Below, one piece after another: positions 1 through 9,226 of a stretch of DNA of 64,000 nucleotides (its first letter is position 1; every line of letters starts with the position of its first letter). The translations under genes and the position numbers were made by a program. The stretch is taken from the NCBI RefSeq assembly GCF_003024515.2, contig NZ_PYIX02000015.1, forward strand, positions 1 through 64,000, written 5' to 3'. Below the pieces are notes generated by a model. It worked only from the letters and a program-made list of their open reading frames with translations. It was not told the origin of the DNA and searched no databases. The DNA comes from Acinetobacter sichuanensis. GTDB lineage: Bacteria; Pseudomonadota; Gammaproteobacteria; Pseudomonadales; Moraxellaceae.

Positions 1-96
1 AACCACCGCAAATTGATAAATACATCGCAGAAACATTTCTACCCAAAGTAGTCCTGCCTCAAACACATTGCGGATGACGTTTCCGTGTATCCACAT
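1..96 (-). CDS. 5' end of an unidentified gene, cut by the window edge
   Basis: An ATG at 96 on the minus strand is preceded by a good ribosome binding site (GGAG, about 8 bases upstream) and opens 32 codons without a stop to the window edge. The peptide starts MWIHGNVIRNVFEAG and is rich in hydrophobic and aromatic residues, which could be an amphipathic or membrane-associated start. It lies beyond the zipA terminator, so it is probably transcribed separately. Too little is visible to assign a family. Confidence 0.4.
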   Translation of the reverse strand, partial: MWIHGNVIRNVFEAGLLWVEMFLRCIYQFAVV

Positions 97-156
97 CTTT
101 CTAGCTCCAAAGTTTAATTTTAGAGTTACTGCGTAACATCAGTTATTGATATAAAA

Positions 157-180
157 AAACCTCATCAATCGATGAGGTTT
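157..180 (-). terminator. Rho-independent terminator after zipA
   Basis: A perfect stem (AAACCTCATC / GATGAGGTTT with a four-base loop) is followed on the minus strand by a run of seven T residues. It sits about 30 bp beyond the zipA stop codon and should end the smc-zipA transcript. Confidence 0.85.
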
Positions 181-207
181 AAGTCATTTACAAACCAATA
201 ATTTGCT

Positions 208-1194
208 TTATGCCTCTTGTTCAGAGCGATAATCAATGGCTTTATGACGCCAATGTTCTTTTAGCTGTGGCGTAAATTCCAAGTTGTTCTCATCATACAC
301 TGTGCCATCGACTTCACGTGCAATCAAACCCGCAATGCTTGCCATGGTATCGAAACCTTTTTGCACATTACTATGTGGTAAAGCCAAGAAAAATGCTAAA
401 CCTTTCACTTGCTCTGCCGATAAGGTTTCTAAATCAAAACCTGCTGGACCTTCATCCGTAATTCGCAACACAGAAAACATTAATGGGCTTGGTTCATCAA
501 TATTATCATAACGATGAAAACATGAAAGTTCGCCAAAACGTAAGCCATATTTCAATAAAACTTTCAGGGTTTTATCTCCTGAAAGTGCTTTACGTGGGTT
601 TGGATAAACATTTAAAGCAATAATACTTTCTGCATTTGCTAATGTACTTTCATCATCAAAACGCTGCTGCTCATGTAAATGCACATCTAAAATACTACTT
701 TCTTCATCGAACTCTTTGATTTCAGCAGTTTCAATATTTGGATTTAAACTAAACTCTTCTGTTGCAGTTGATGTTTTAACTTCAGTTGATTGAGTTTCAT
801 CCGTTTTCAATGTGCTGATCACTTCTGATGACTGCTCAGGCTCAGCTGCTTTCACTTCTGTCACTTCAGCTTTAACTTGTTCAGTTGTGACCGTTGTTTT
901 TTCACTGACTGTTTCTACAGGTACAGCAACTTTCTCAGATTTTGCTTCTTCTGCAACCGAAGTTGCGTTTAAAGTATTTAAGTCTGGTTCTACGCGTGCT
1001 GCTTCTTTTGGCGGATCGGCTTGGAGTTGATCACGAACATGACGTGGTATAACAGGCTGATTACTTTCAGAATTAATATGTAATTCTGACTCTAAAGAAG
1101 GTGCTGCATCATCTGATTTGCGTAATACCATTCTTAAACCAATAAGAATAATAATGACTGCAACAACAATCCCAACGATTGTGGTGATTTCCAT
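208..1194 (-). CDS. zipA: cell division protein ZipA
   Basis: ZipA tethers FtsZ to the inner membrane and helps assemble the Z ring. The 328-residue protein has the family layout: an N-terminal membrane anchor (residues about 5-22, IVGIVVAVIIILIGL) with a short periplasmic start, then a positively charged stretch, a long low-complexity linker rich in Glu, Val, Thr and Ser (about 50-180), and a C-terminal FtsZ-binding domain (about 190-320, containing LKYGLRFGELSCFHRYD and the LAFFLALPHS segment). The start codon lies one base after the smc stop, so translation is probably coupled. The pairing smc-zipA is common in Gammaproteobacteria. The linker is poorly conserved by nature; the terminal domains decide the call. 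Confidence 0.93.
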   Translation of the reverse strand: MEITTIVGIVVAVIIILIGLRMVLRKSDDAAPSLESELHINSESNQPVIPRHVRDQLQADPPKEAARVEPDLNTLNATSVAEEAKSEKVAVPVETVSEKTTVTTEQVKAEVTEVKAAEPEQSSEVISTLKTDETQSTEVKTSTATEEFSLNPNIETAEIKEFDEESSILDVHLHEQQRFDDESTLANAESIIALNVYPNPRKALSGDKTLKVLLKYGLRFGELSCFHRYDNIDEPSPLMFSVLRITDEGPAGFDLETLSAEQVKGLAFFLALPHSNVQKGFDTMASIAGLIAREVDGTVYDENNLEFTPQLKEHWRHKAIDYRSEQEA

Positions 1195-1195
1195 A

Positions 1196-4100
1196 CTACG
1201 ACTCCGCGGCTAAACCGTATTCTTTTGCCTCTTCCAAATTCACAGTGACGAGTTTTGATGTTCCCGGTTCGGGCATCGTCACACCCAGCAAATCGGTTGC
1301 CATCGTCATTGCAACTTTATTATGCGTAATGTAAATGAATTGTACTTGTTCAGAAAGCTCTTTTACCAAATTACAAAATCTTCCTACATTCGCATCATCT
1401 AATGGTGCATCTACTTCATCAAGTACGCAAAATGGCGCTGGATTTAATCTAAAAATAGAAAATACCAATGCTAAAGCAGTAAGTGCTTTTTCACCACCTG
1501 ACAATAATGCCAGTGAACTGTTACGTTTACCTGGTGGACGTGCCATTAATTTAACACCCGATTGCCAGTCATCTTCAAGACTTAAACTGGCTTCACCACC
1601 ATTAAACACCTTTGGAAAAAGATGTTTAAGTTCTGCATTCACTCGATCAAAAGTGCCCATAAATAACTTTTTAGTTTCTAGATCAATGCTCTTCATCGCA
1701 TTTTTAAGTTGATCTACTGTATTTTCTAAATCTTGCATTTGATGTGTCAATGCTTCATGACGCTCAAATACTTCTAAATATTCTTCTGACGCTGCTAAAT
1801 TTACCGCTCCTAACTTATCAAACTGGCGTTGCGCTTTTTCTAAGTTTTGCTGATGTAAAGCCAGATCTAGCGTTAAGCCCTGTTTCACTTTGGCATTTAA
1901 GGCATTTAATTGTTCAGAATAATGTTGAAAATCTGACTTCGCGACTTGCCATGCTAAACGCTTCTCTTCTAACTGAGTACGCAATTTTTCATCATTTTGT
2001 TGATGTAAATGACGAGTTTCTGTCAAATTTTGTTGTTTCGTTTGTACATTATTCAGCTCAGTTTGCCATTCTTGCCATGTTTTTTGAAGCTGATCTGTAT
2101 GTTTTGCTTGCGCTGTACATTCAGTTTGCAAACTTGGCAACTCAAGTTGAATCGGATCAATCTGCTTTTTCGATTGTTCTATTTGTAACATAACTTGCTG
2201 ATATTGTACTTTTGAAAAGTTCATATCCTTTTCTAAAAGTTCAATTTTCTGCTTATTTTGCTCTAAGAAACGACGGGTTGCTTCGAAGTTATGTTGTTTA
2301 TGTTGAGAAGATTGCTGCTGCGTTTCAAGCTGTTCATTCAATTCATCAAGTTTAAATTGTGCAGTTTTATACGTAGGTAAATTGTGTTCAAGTTTTAAAA
2401 TCAATGCATGCAAATCAATATCTAAATCATCTTTTTGCATAGCATCTTCTTCAAGCTGCTCATCAAACTGTTGTAATTGTTGATTAAGTTGCACTTTCTG
2501 TACTTCAAATGCCTGTACAACACTTTGTTGTTTTGCAATTTGCACATCTAAATGTTGTCGCTGCTTTTGTTGAACACCAAGCTGCTCTTGATTGGTTTGT
2601 AATTGTGCTTTGCATTCATTCAACTGCTGTTGTGACTCAAAAATTAAACCTTCAACTTCCGTATATTGAACATCCAACTCCACTAAGCTTTGTTCAATCT
2701 CCTCCAAACGTAAGCGATGACTGAGTGCACCTTGTGCAGCTTGGCTTGATTCGTCAAACAATAAACCAATCACCCAGTCTTGCCCAACATGATAAGCATC
2801 CAATGTTAGTATGCTTTGTCCAACTTTCAACTGAGGTTGTAAAGTTAAGGCTTGAGGTAAATTTTCAGCAATTGCGACCTGCTGCCACATTGAAGACTGT
2901 GGAAATTCAATCCAATCTGCTAAACATATCAAATTTTCAAGCTGTATTTTTTCTAGATGGATCGTTGCTTTTAACTGACGTGCTAAATTTTCCTGAAAAG
3001 AGTGTTGCGGGTCAACAAACTGAGCCGATAACCATTTTGCCAAGAATTTTTCGATCAGATTTGCATGCGTTTTTCCTTGTGCATTAAGCTTTAAATTTTG
3101 CATCAAGGACGTCGCATTATTGTCTTGTAGCTTTGAACTTTTAACCAATAATTGATTTAAGTTTTTTTGCTCCGACTGTAAAACCTGAATCTCAGATTTT
3201 AATGTCGCATATGCTGTTTTATGCTGATTATATTGTTCTTGTTGTTGCTCTAAAGCCGCTGTTTGATGCTGAATCAGTTTTTCTAATTCAATAATCTGCT
3301 GTTGCTTCTGTACTTTTTCATGTTCAAGCTGTATGAGGTCTTGCTGTTCAAATTGCTTCTGAACTTGCTCAGTTTGCTGTTTAAAGCTTTGTTTCTGCTG
3401 CTCCAATCGAGTGATATTTTTATTTAAATTCTCAATTTGCACCTGCATCTGTGCTTTTTGTTGCTGTTGTTTTTCAACTTGTGCTTTGATCTGCTCAAAG
3501 TGTTGTTGTGCTTCAACCTGCTGTGCTTTTAAGTCAGTATAATTCTGCTGACTTTGCTGTGTTTCTGCATTTAAATTTTGCAGCGTTTCTGTCTGTTCTT
3601 CGACTTGCTCAAAGAGTGTTTCCAACTGTAATTCAAAGAGTTGAATACGCTCTTTTGTGTGGGATTTTTGCTGTTCTAGCTGCTCCAACATTTCTGTATT
3701 TTGCTGTAAAATATTATTTTTTTGCTCTAACTTCATGTGCAACTCAGCACGCTTTTTCTCTGCTGCTTGCCATTCTTGTTGCAAAGGTGAAGACTGCTGA
3801 ATAAGGCGTTGAAATAAATCATTCGTTGCTGCTAAATCATGTTCTAAAGTGGTCAAATCTGAGCGAACTAATTTAAAACTTTCTCCAACTTCATTCATTT
3901 CTATGGAATATTGTTCTTGTAAGTGTGAACTTTGTTCGCATTGAAAAGACAAAATTTCAATTTTTAATGTACGTATTTCTGTTTCTAAGGTCTTGTATTG
4001 AACTGCCGACTCAGATTGGCGTTTCAGTGTTTTTAACTGTGCTTGTAATTCACTGGAAATATCCTCTAAACGTTCTAAGTTTTGTGAGGTATGTTCTAAA

Positions 4101-4648
4101 TGTTGCAATGTTTCTTTACGACGTGCTTGATAACGCGATACACCTGCTGCTTCTTCAATAAAAACACGCATTTCTTCAGGTTTAGCATCGACCAAACGAT
4201 TAATCATGCCCTGTTCAATAATGGCATATGAACGTGGTCCTAATCCTGTTCCTAAGAAAATATCAGTAATATCACGACGGCGACATTTGGTACCATTTAA
4301 GAAATATTCAGACTTCCCATCGCGGTTCACCTGACGACGTACAGCAAGTTCAGAATACGCATTATATGCGCCTCCTAACTTTCCATAAGTATTTTCAAAA
4401 CGTAGCTCAACACTTGCCATCCCCACAGGTTTACGTTTCGTTGTTCCTGTAAAAATGACATCTTGCATACTGCCACCACGAAGTTGACGTGCACTTGACT
4501 CACCCATCACCCAACGAATGGCATCAATGACATTTGATTTCCCACAACCATTGGGACCAACCACTGCTGTACGATTTGCTTTAAATTGTAGAGTTGCACT
4601 ATCTGCAAAAGACTTGAAGCCAGAGAGTTTTAAGCTGCTTAAACGCAT
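1196..4648 (-). CDS. smc: chromosome segregation protein SMC
   Basis: SMC is the ATP-driven ring subunit of the bacterial condensin that folds and resolves sister chromosomes. The 1150-residue protein has the full architecture: an N-terminal ABC half with Walker A GPNGCGKSN at residues 31-39, very long Gln/Glu-rich coiled coils, a central hinge at about 500-650, the return coil, then a C-terminal ABC half with signature LSGGEKAL near 1050 and Walker B ending in Asp at about 1077 (VLDEVDAPLDD). Length is normal for the family. The coils are unusually rich in glutamine, as often seen in Acinetobacter. It lies between a GntR regulator upstream and zipA downstream on the same strand; no scpA or scpB is adjacent. 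Confidence 0.97.
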   Translation of the reverse strand: MRLSSLKLSGFKSFADSATLQFKANRTAVVGPNGCGKSNVIDAIRWVMGESSARQLRGGSMQDVIFTGTTKRKPVGMASVELRFENTYGKLGGAYNAYSELAVRRQVNRDGKSEYFLNGTKCRRRDITDIFLGTGLGPRSYAIIEQGMINRLVDAKPEEMRVFIEEAAGVSRYQARRKETLQHLEHTSQNLERLEDISSELQAQLKTLKRQSESAVQYKTLETEIRTLKIEILSFQCEQSSHLQEQYSIEMNEVGESFKLVRSDLTTLEHDLAATNDLFQRLIQQSSPLQQEWQAAEKKRAELHMKLEQKNNILQQNTEMLEQLEQQKSHTKERIQLFELQLETLFEQVEEQTETLQNLNAETQQSQQNYTDLKAQQVEAQQHFEQIKAQVEKQQQQKAQMQVQIENLNKNITRLEQQKQSFKQQTEQVQKQFEQQDLIQLEHEKVQKQQQIIELEKLIQHQTAALEQQQEQYNQHKTAYATLKSEIQVLQSEQKNLNQLLVKSSKLQDNNATSLMQNLKLNAQGKTHANLIEKFLAKWLSAQFVDPQHSFQENLARQLKATIHLEKIQLENLICLADWIEFPQSSMWQQVAIAENLPQALTLQPQLKVGQSILTLDAYHVGQDWVIGLLFDESSQAAQGALSHRLRLEEIEQSLVELDVQYTEVEGLIFESQQQLNECKAQLQTNQEQLGVQQKQRQHLDVQIAKQQSVVQAFEVQKVQLNQQLQQFDEQLEEDAMQKDDLDIDLHALILKLEHNLPTYKTAQFKLDELNEQLETQQQSSQHKQHNFEATRRFLEQNKQKIELLEKDMNFSKVQYQQVMLQIEQSKKQIDPIQLELPSLQTECTAQAKHTDQLQKTWQEWQTELNNVQTKQQNLTETRHLHQQNDEKLRTQLEEKRLAWQVAKSDFQHYSEQLNALNAKVKQGLTLDLALHQQNLEKAQRQFDKLGAVNLAASEEYLEVFERHEALTHQMQDLENTVDQLKNAMKSIDLETKKLFMGTFDRVNAELKHLFPKVFNGGEASLSLEDDWQSGVKLMARPPGKRNSSLALLSGGEKALTALALVFSIFRLNPAPFCVLDEVDAPLDDANVGRFCNLVKELSEQVQFIYITHNKVAMTMATDLLGVTMPEPGTSKLVTVNLEEAKEYGLAAES

Positions 4649-4675
4649 AATGTCCTAGTTACTTGCCAACATCAC

Positions 4676-5371
4676 TTAACGACGCGATCTCCGCGCCCAA
4701 GCGAGTTCAATTTGTTTCATACGTGTTAGTGACTCCAACACGAGATTACGCAAGTGTCGACAAAAATCTTCCATAAATAAAGTAGCTTGTTGTGATTTTC
4801 GGATTAAAATTGCATCAATCACGAGTTTTATGAGTTCTAAGCCCTCTTGTAGCTCTCTTCGTGAGGTATTTAAGGTTAAAAAATAGCTTCTACGTAAAGA
4901 AGGCAATAATTCTTTATAAAATTTCATTAAATAAGGATTGCCAACCATATCCTGCTGTTCAGCCAAATATTGGAAAATACTGTCATAAAATTTTTCAGTA
5001 TTACTTTGTTTTACATGTTCATTTAATTCAAGCATTAAACGTTGCAAAGTTTCTGCTTCGTGGTTACGCCATGTTTCACTCATACGCTGCACAATTTGAC
5101 CAAGAAACAAACAACTTGTATCAAATAAAGCGCGAACTTGTTGTGGTGACATTTCAGAGACAATTGCACCACGTCGTGGATAAATTTCAATAAGATGAGT
5201 CCTTTCGAGAAGCAAAAGTGCTTCTCGCACCGAGCCTCGACTCACATCAAGTTCTTTAGCGATCCGTAGTTCTTGTATACGTTCCCCTTCTACCAACTCG
5301 CCACTAATAATTTGTTCACTAATATGTTTGGCGATTTGCTCTGAAAGGCTTTCAACTTCTTCCAAATGCAT
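4676..5371 (-). CDS. GntR-family (FadR/FCD type) transcriptional regulator
   Basis: A metabolite-responsive DNA-binding protein of 231 residues. Residues about 10-75 form the winged helix of the GntR family (SEQIAKHISEQIISGEL, then RIAKELDVSRGSVREALLLLE, the recognition helix region). Residues about 85-220 are all helical in character, as in the FCD ligand-binding domain, which normally binds a carboxylate through a metal site. The ligand cannot be read from the sequence. The gene lies 27 bp before smc on the same strand and may share its transcript, although it need not regulate smc. A perfect palindrome of the type bound by this family lies about 90 bp upstream and suggests autoregulation. 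Confidence 0.87.
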   Translation of the reverse strand: MHLEEVESLSEQIAKHISEQIISGELVEGERIQELRIAKELDVSRGSVREALLLLERTHLIEIYPRRGAIVSEMSPQQVRALFDTSCLFLGQIVQRMSETWRNHEAETLQRLMLELNEHVKQSNTEKFYDSIFQYLAEQQDMVGNPYLMKFYKELLPSLRRSYFLTLNTSRRELQEGLELIKLVIDAILIRKSQQATLFMEDFCRHLRNLVLESLTRMKQIELAWARRSRR

Positions 5372-5457
5372 AAAAATCCTGTCTTATTTGTTTTATTGTG
5401 ATCAATATCATTGATTGAATTTTTATTAAAACGATTCAACCCTGATATTTCTATGTC

Positions 5458-5470
5458 ATTGTCGGACAAT
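5458..5470. promoter_or_regulatory. candidate operator for the GntR-type regulator
   Basis: The 13-mer ATTGTCGGACAAT is a perfect inverted repeat around one central base. It fits the TTGTnnnACAA form common to operators of FCD-type GntR regulators and lies upstream of such a regulator. The site is seen directly; the binding partner is inferred. Confidence 0.5.
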
Positions 5471-5611
5471 TTTAGCGAATTTTGAGTCAATTGCACTGAG
5501 AATTAGACGAATAGAAGCAAATTTATTTTAAACTTGAATTTAGCCCAAAAATAGAGCTAAAAATATGACTAACTTTATCTACATTATTGATTATTTTTAA
5601 AAATTATTCAT

Positions 5612-5654
5612 AAAAAACCTACCTATTTCCACATTTTATAAGGAAATAAGTAGG
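5612..5654 (-). terminator. terminator after the TauE/SafE-type gene
   Basis: A long stem (CCTACTTATTTCC against GGAAATAGGTAGG on the minus strand, with one wobble pair) is followed by a T run. It lies about 35 bp beyond the stop of the minus-strand permease gene. The rest of the 5372-5688 gap holds the operator above and AT-rich leader. Confidence 0.75.
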
Positions 5655-5688
5655 CTTAAGCCCATAAAACTAAAATTACACATACAAT

Positions 5689-6498
5689 TTAGAAGAAAGC
5701 AGAAATACCTTGAGATATAAAATATAAACCAATAGTTGTAAGTAAAGCAGCAAAACACTTTTTCAACATCGCAGGAGACAGTGCATGTGCAACTTTCGCA
5801 CCTAATTTTGCTGTAATAAAACTCATAATACTAATGCCAATAAAAGCATAGACATGCACAAAACCAAGGGTATTGGGCACATTGATTTGTGCTTTAGCTC
5901 CAAAGAACATAAAACCCAACGCACCAGCAATTGCGATCGGCAAGCCACATGCTGCTGAAGTCCCGACAGCTTTTTGCATGACCACGCCATTTTTATTGAG
6001 ATAAGGTACAGTCAAACTTCCCCCACCAATGCCAAAAATTGCTGAAGCAACACCAATACCACCACCTGCTAAAAGCTGCATGATGGTTGAAGGTAATTGC
6101 TTAGTTTCGTCTACTTTGACATTTGCCCCTTTAAACATTTTATAAGCTACCCAAATGGCAAATAGTCCAATAATCAGTTGTAAATTTGCACCTGATAATA
6201 AACCTGCAACTCCTGCACCTAAAAATGAGCCTAAGACTAAACCAGGTGCAAGATTTTTCACGACAGACCAAAGTACAGCACCATTTTTATGATGTGCCAT
6301 TAATGAACTGATTGAAGTCACCATAATGGTTGCCAATGACGTCCCCAAAGCAAGGTGCATAATCACTGTAGGGTCATAGCCCATTTGGGTAAAAACGACA
6401 TAAAGAATAGGGACAATAATTAAACCGCCGCCCACACCAAATAGTCCTGCGGCAAAACCAGCGATTGCGCCAATCCCTAAATATATGATTAACTCCAT
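5689..6498 (-). CDS. TauE/SafE-family membrane transporter
   Basis: A polytopic inner membrane protein of 269 residues with about eight hydrophobic segments. The family contains exporters of sulfite, sulfoacetate and related organic anions, but the substrate here is not known. The diagnostic feature is an internal duplication: the motif GLFGVGGGLIIVP near residue 20 recurs as FGIGGGSLTVP near residue 155, as expected for a protein made of two related halves. The gene stands alone, ends at a strong terminator and is divergent from birA, sharing a promoter region of only about 30 bp. No sulfur-metabolism gene is adjacent to suggest a substrate. Confidence 0.88.
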   Translation of the reverse strand: MELIIYLGIGAIAGFAAGLFGVGGGLIIVPILYVVFTQMGYDPTVIMHLALGTSLATIMVTSISSLMAHHKNGAVLWSVVKNLAPGLVLGSFLGAGVAGLLSGANLQLIIGLFAIWVAYKMFKGANVKVDETKQLPSTIMQLLAGGGIGVASAIFGIGGGSLTVPYLNKNGVVMQKAVGTSAACGLPIAIAGALGFMFFGAKAQINVPNTLGFVHVYAFIGISIMSFITAKLGAKVAHALSPAMLKKCFAALLTTIGLYFISQGISAFF

Positions 6499-6528
6499 AA
6501 ATATTTTTCCATTCTATTCATATTCAAC

Positions 6529-7293
6529 ATGGACTTAGAAACACGTCATCTGCGCGAACTACTGAGCAAAGCACAGCAACTCCCTGAAATTTTGCTGTTA
6601 AAACATAGCACTACATCAACCAATGATGATGTACGAGATATCGCATTAAAAGGAATTAAAACAGTATTGGTGTGTAGTGAAATACAAACTCAAGGTCGAG
6701 GACAGCGTCAACGCGAGTGGGTTTCTCCGATTGGGAATATTTATTTAAGCACATTGCTGCAAACTCAAACAACAATTGATGGTCGTTTGGCTTTAGAAAT
6801 TGCCTTAAATATTCTACAAATGCCAAGTTTAAGAGATTTAAATCATTTACAAATTAAATGGCCAAATGATTTATATAGTTCACAAGGGAAATGGGGCGGG
6901 ATTTTAGTTGAACCACTTTCACCCAATGAAGCTATTGTTGGCGTAGGTATTAACCTTTTACCCCTTCCCGCCGAACAAATTGACCAACAAGTAACCTCAG
7001 TTATGCAATTAGGTGTGCAATATCCTAATCGCATTCAAATGATCAGCGAACTTTACCTTGCCATTCAACAAGCAGGTCAATGGTTTGATCATGGCTGCTA
7101 TAACCTTGCCGCTCGCTTCAATCATTATGCTGCGTTTATGGATCAAAAAGTTCATTTTGAACAAATCAAAGGCGATATAGAAGGTACTTTCAAAGGCATC
7201 AGTGATGATGGATCTGTTAATTTACAAACAGCACAAGGTTTAATCAATGTCTATCAAGGACGTTTACGTCTAGCAAATCAAGGTGAGCTATGA
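6529..7293 (+). CDS. birA: biotin--[acetyl-CoA-carboxylase] ligase, catalytic-only form
   Basis: The enzyme activates biotin with ATP and transfers it to the carrier lysine of acetyl-CoA carboxylase. The 254-residue protein has the biotin/lipoyl ligase core: [12 protein letters not shown] near residue 25, the adenylate-binding loop [20 protein letters not shown] around residues 58-77, IKWPNDL and GKWGGILVE near 110-130, and a small C-terminal SH3-like domain. The N-terminal helix-turn-helix of E. coli BirA is missing, so this form should not repress biotin genes. Its stop overlaps the coaX start (ATGA), which implies coupled expression of two cofactor genes, an arrangement common in Gammaproteobacteria. 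Confidence 0.93.
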   Translation: MDLETRHLRELLSKAQQLPEILLLKHSTTSTNDDVRDIALKGIKTVLVCSEIQTQGRGQRQREWVSPIGNIYLSTLLQTQTTIDGRLALEIALNILQMPSLRDLNHLQIKWPNDLYSSQGKWGGILVEPLSPNEAIVGVGINLLPLPAEQIDQQVTSVMQLGVQYPNRIQMISELYLAIQQAGQWFDHGCYNLAARFNHYAAFMDQKVHFEQIKGDIEGTFKGISDDGSVNLQTAQGLINVYQGRLRLANQGEL

Positions 7294-8030
7294 ATATTCA
7301 CGATAAAAAACTTTGGCTAGATATTGGAAATACCCGTTTAAAGTATTGGGTTACAGAAAACAATCATATTGTAGAACATGCTGCCGAATTACATCTACAA
7401 TCTCCTGCTGACTTGCTTTTAGGTCTCATTCAACACTTTAAAAATTTAGCCATTACGCGGGTTGGAATCTCTTCTGTTCAAGATAAAAAAAATAATCAAC
7501 GCATTGAAAAAATTTTAAAACTTCTAGATGTGCCTATTTACTTTGCTCAAGTTCATGCTGAGTATGCTGGGCTAAAGTGTGGTTATGATGACCCAAAACA
7601 ACTTGGAATAGACCGTTGGCTGCAAGTGCTCGCTGTGGCAAATCAAGATGAAGACTTGTGTGTGATTAGTTGTGGTACTGCTTTAACCATTGATCTCACC
7701 CAAGGTCAGCAACATTTAGGCGGCTATATTGTTCCAAATTTATATTTACAACGTGACTCACTCATTCAAAATACAAAAGGTATTAAAATCCCAGATGCAG
7801 CTTTTGAAGAGCTAAGCCCCGGACGAAATACAATTGATGCAGTACATCATGGCATCTTTTTAGGCTTACTCAGTACGATTGAACATGTACTTCAACAATC
7901 TCCACAAAAATTAATTTTAACAGGTGGTGATGCTCAATTATTTGCTCAATTTTTAGGAAAATATACACCCCATATCGAAGCAGATTTACTGCTCAAAGGT
8001 TTAGAAATTTACCTTAAAAATCAAAATTAA
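7290..8030 (+). CDS. coaX: type III pantothenate kinase
   Basis: CoaX phosphorylates pantothenate, the first step of coenzyme A synthesis. The 246-residue protein belongs to the ASKHA fold: the phosphate-1 motif [11 protein letters not shown] at residues 10-20, a PxELGIDRW-type motif ([10 protein letters not shown]) near residue 110, the CGTALTID motif near 130, and the adenosine-binding ILTGGDAQ near 210. Type III kinases need a monovalent cation and are not feedback inhibited by CoA. The start overlaps birA by four bases. No obvious hairpin terminator follows; instead a structured intergenic element begins about 85 bp downstream. Confidence 0.95.
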   Translation: MNIHDKKLWLDIGNTRLKYWVTENNHIVEHAAELHLQSPADLLLGLIQHFKNLAITRVGISSVQDKKNNQRIEKILKLLDVPIYFAQVHAEYAGLKCGYDDPKQLGIDRWLQVLAVANQDEDLCVISCGTALTIDLTQGQQHLGGYIVPNLYLQRDSLIQNTKGIKIPDAAFEELSPGRNTIDAVHHGIFLGLLSTIEHVLQQSPQKLILTGGDAQLFAQFLGKYTPHIEADLLLKGLEIYLKNQN

Positions 8031-8366
8031 TACCAATCTGTTAAATTAACGTTATATAACTTAGTCGCTTTTGCTTTTCTGCATAAATTGATTTAAACGT
8101 GGCGATGTTATCGTGAGGCGACATGGATGTCGCCGTTGAGCACAGGTAAAGGGACTTAGCTTGTTCTCAACAAAGGATTTTTGTCACTTTTTATCCTTGA
8201 AAAGTGAGGCATTGACTACGCAAAGCAATTTAAACCTTTCAAAGTATGTTGTGTCTGTGCAAACACATAATTTATATTATCTAACTTTAATCAAATGGTA
8301 TAACATGAAAAAAAGTAAAAAAATATCAATTAAATAGAAAATCCAGTTAAAAACAAGGATATCTAC
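8031..8366. other. intergenic stretch with a hairpin-rich element
   Basis: No coding potential is seen in these 336 bases. The centre (8117-8207) is more GC-rich than its flanks and contains three inverted repeats, described in the next entry. The final part is AT-rich and carries the ribosome binding site (AAGGA) of the following lipoprotein gene. Confidence 0.6.
8117..8207. repeat. triple-hairpin element, probably a dispersed intergenic repeat
   Basis: Three inverted repeats are packed into 91 bases: GGCGACAT-GG-ATGTCGCC (8117-8134, perfect), GTTGAGCACA against TGTTCTCAAC (8135-8144 and 8162-8171, one mismatch), and TCACTTTT against AAAAGTGA (8184-8191 and 8200-8207, perfect). From memory, similar blocks occur between genes in several Acinetobacter genomes, but only this one copy is visible here, so the repeat status is inferred. 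A structured RNA is the alternative. Confidence 0.45.
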
Positions 8367-9083
8367 ATGTATCAGCGAAAACCATTATTCAGTGCTAGCT
8401 TGGTCAGTTTTATACTGATCGGGTGTACTCATCCATCAAATACAGCTCAGCAAAAACCACTTGAAAGAAAGACTCTTGAAGTGAACAAGCATGGCAACCA
8501 TCAGCAAAATGAACAATCTATTATTGCCTATTTTGCACCCGAAGCTGCCGAATCGTCAGATTTTGAACAGAGCACTCAACTACACACTGCTGGCGAAGGC
8601 TATTCTGAAGTTCCTGTAAAAAATGGTTACTATCGGAAACTTTTAGATCGTGATCAAAATGGACGTTACTTGGTACAAGATTTCTTTCAAAATAGCCATA
8701 AAAAACAAACTGATCCTTATTGGATCAAAGAAGTCTCAGCATTAAAAAGTTTTGATGGTATATCTTCCGATGGAATAATGGTCGCCTATTATGAAAATGG
8801 CAATATACATCTAAAACATCATTATAAAGACTTTAAAAAAGTAGGAAAAAATGAGTATTACTATCAAAATGGACAAATTGCATTTGCAGAAGATGTCGTC
8901 AATGATGAACTTATTTTACAAAAAATTTGGTATGAAAATGGCAAACTCGCTGCTGACTTAAAAATCAACCCATCAGATAATCACTGTATTTTTGACAGCA
9001 AAGTTTGGGATAAAAATGGTCATTTGGTGACTGATAATGAAAAAATTGACAGTATTTTAAAGAAATTGAATTCATATTTTTAA
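8367..9083 (+). CDS. MORN-repeat lipoprotein (YwqK-like), copy 1
   Basis: A 238-residue lipoprotein: the signal peptide ends in the lipobox LIGC near residue 20, so it is probably lipid-anchored in the envelope. The C-terminal half carries MORN_2-type repeats: YYENGNIHLKHHYKDFKKVG, EYYYQNGQIAFAEDV and WYENGKLAADLKI, then a final WDKNGHLV. Similar repeats occur in proteins labelled YwqK-family antitoxins, but that label has little support and no toxin is visible here. The next gene is a clear paralogue with the same order: IIAYFAP near the start, a YRKLLDRDQNGRYLVQDF block, then the repeats. The function is unknown. Confidence 0.82.
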   Translation: MYQRKPLFSASLVSFILIGCTHPSNTAQQKPLERKTLEVNKHGNHQQNEQSIIAYFAPEAAESSDFEQSTQLHTAGEGYSEVPVKNGYYRKLLDRDQNGRYLVQDFFQNSHKKQTDPYWIKEVSALKSFDGISSDGIMVAYYENGNIHLKHHYKDFKKVGKNEYYYQNGQIAFAEDVVNDELILQKIWYENGKLAADLKINPSDNHCIFDSKVWDKNGHLVTDNEKIDSILKKLNSYF

Positions 9084-9226
9084 TGTCTATGAAGCATAAG
9101 TAAAAATACAGATTGATATTTACAAATTTATATTGAAAATCAATCATGATAGGTCAAAATAACAATGCAGATCATTCTGAACTGTATCTTAGATCTGTTA
9201 AAGCATATTGATAATAAGTGAACTTT

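Noticed and set aside
1335..4161. Several open frames of 70-150 codons on the plus strand opposite smc
   Set aside because: They are shadows of the strongly supported smc coding strand and have no ribosome binding sites or domain features.
5290..5496. Open frame of 68 residues over the GntR start
   Set aside because: It overlaps the start of the GntR regulator in another frame and has no family features.
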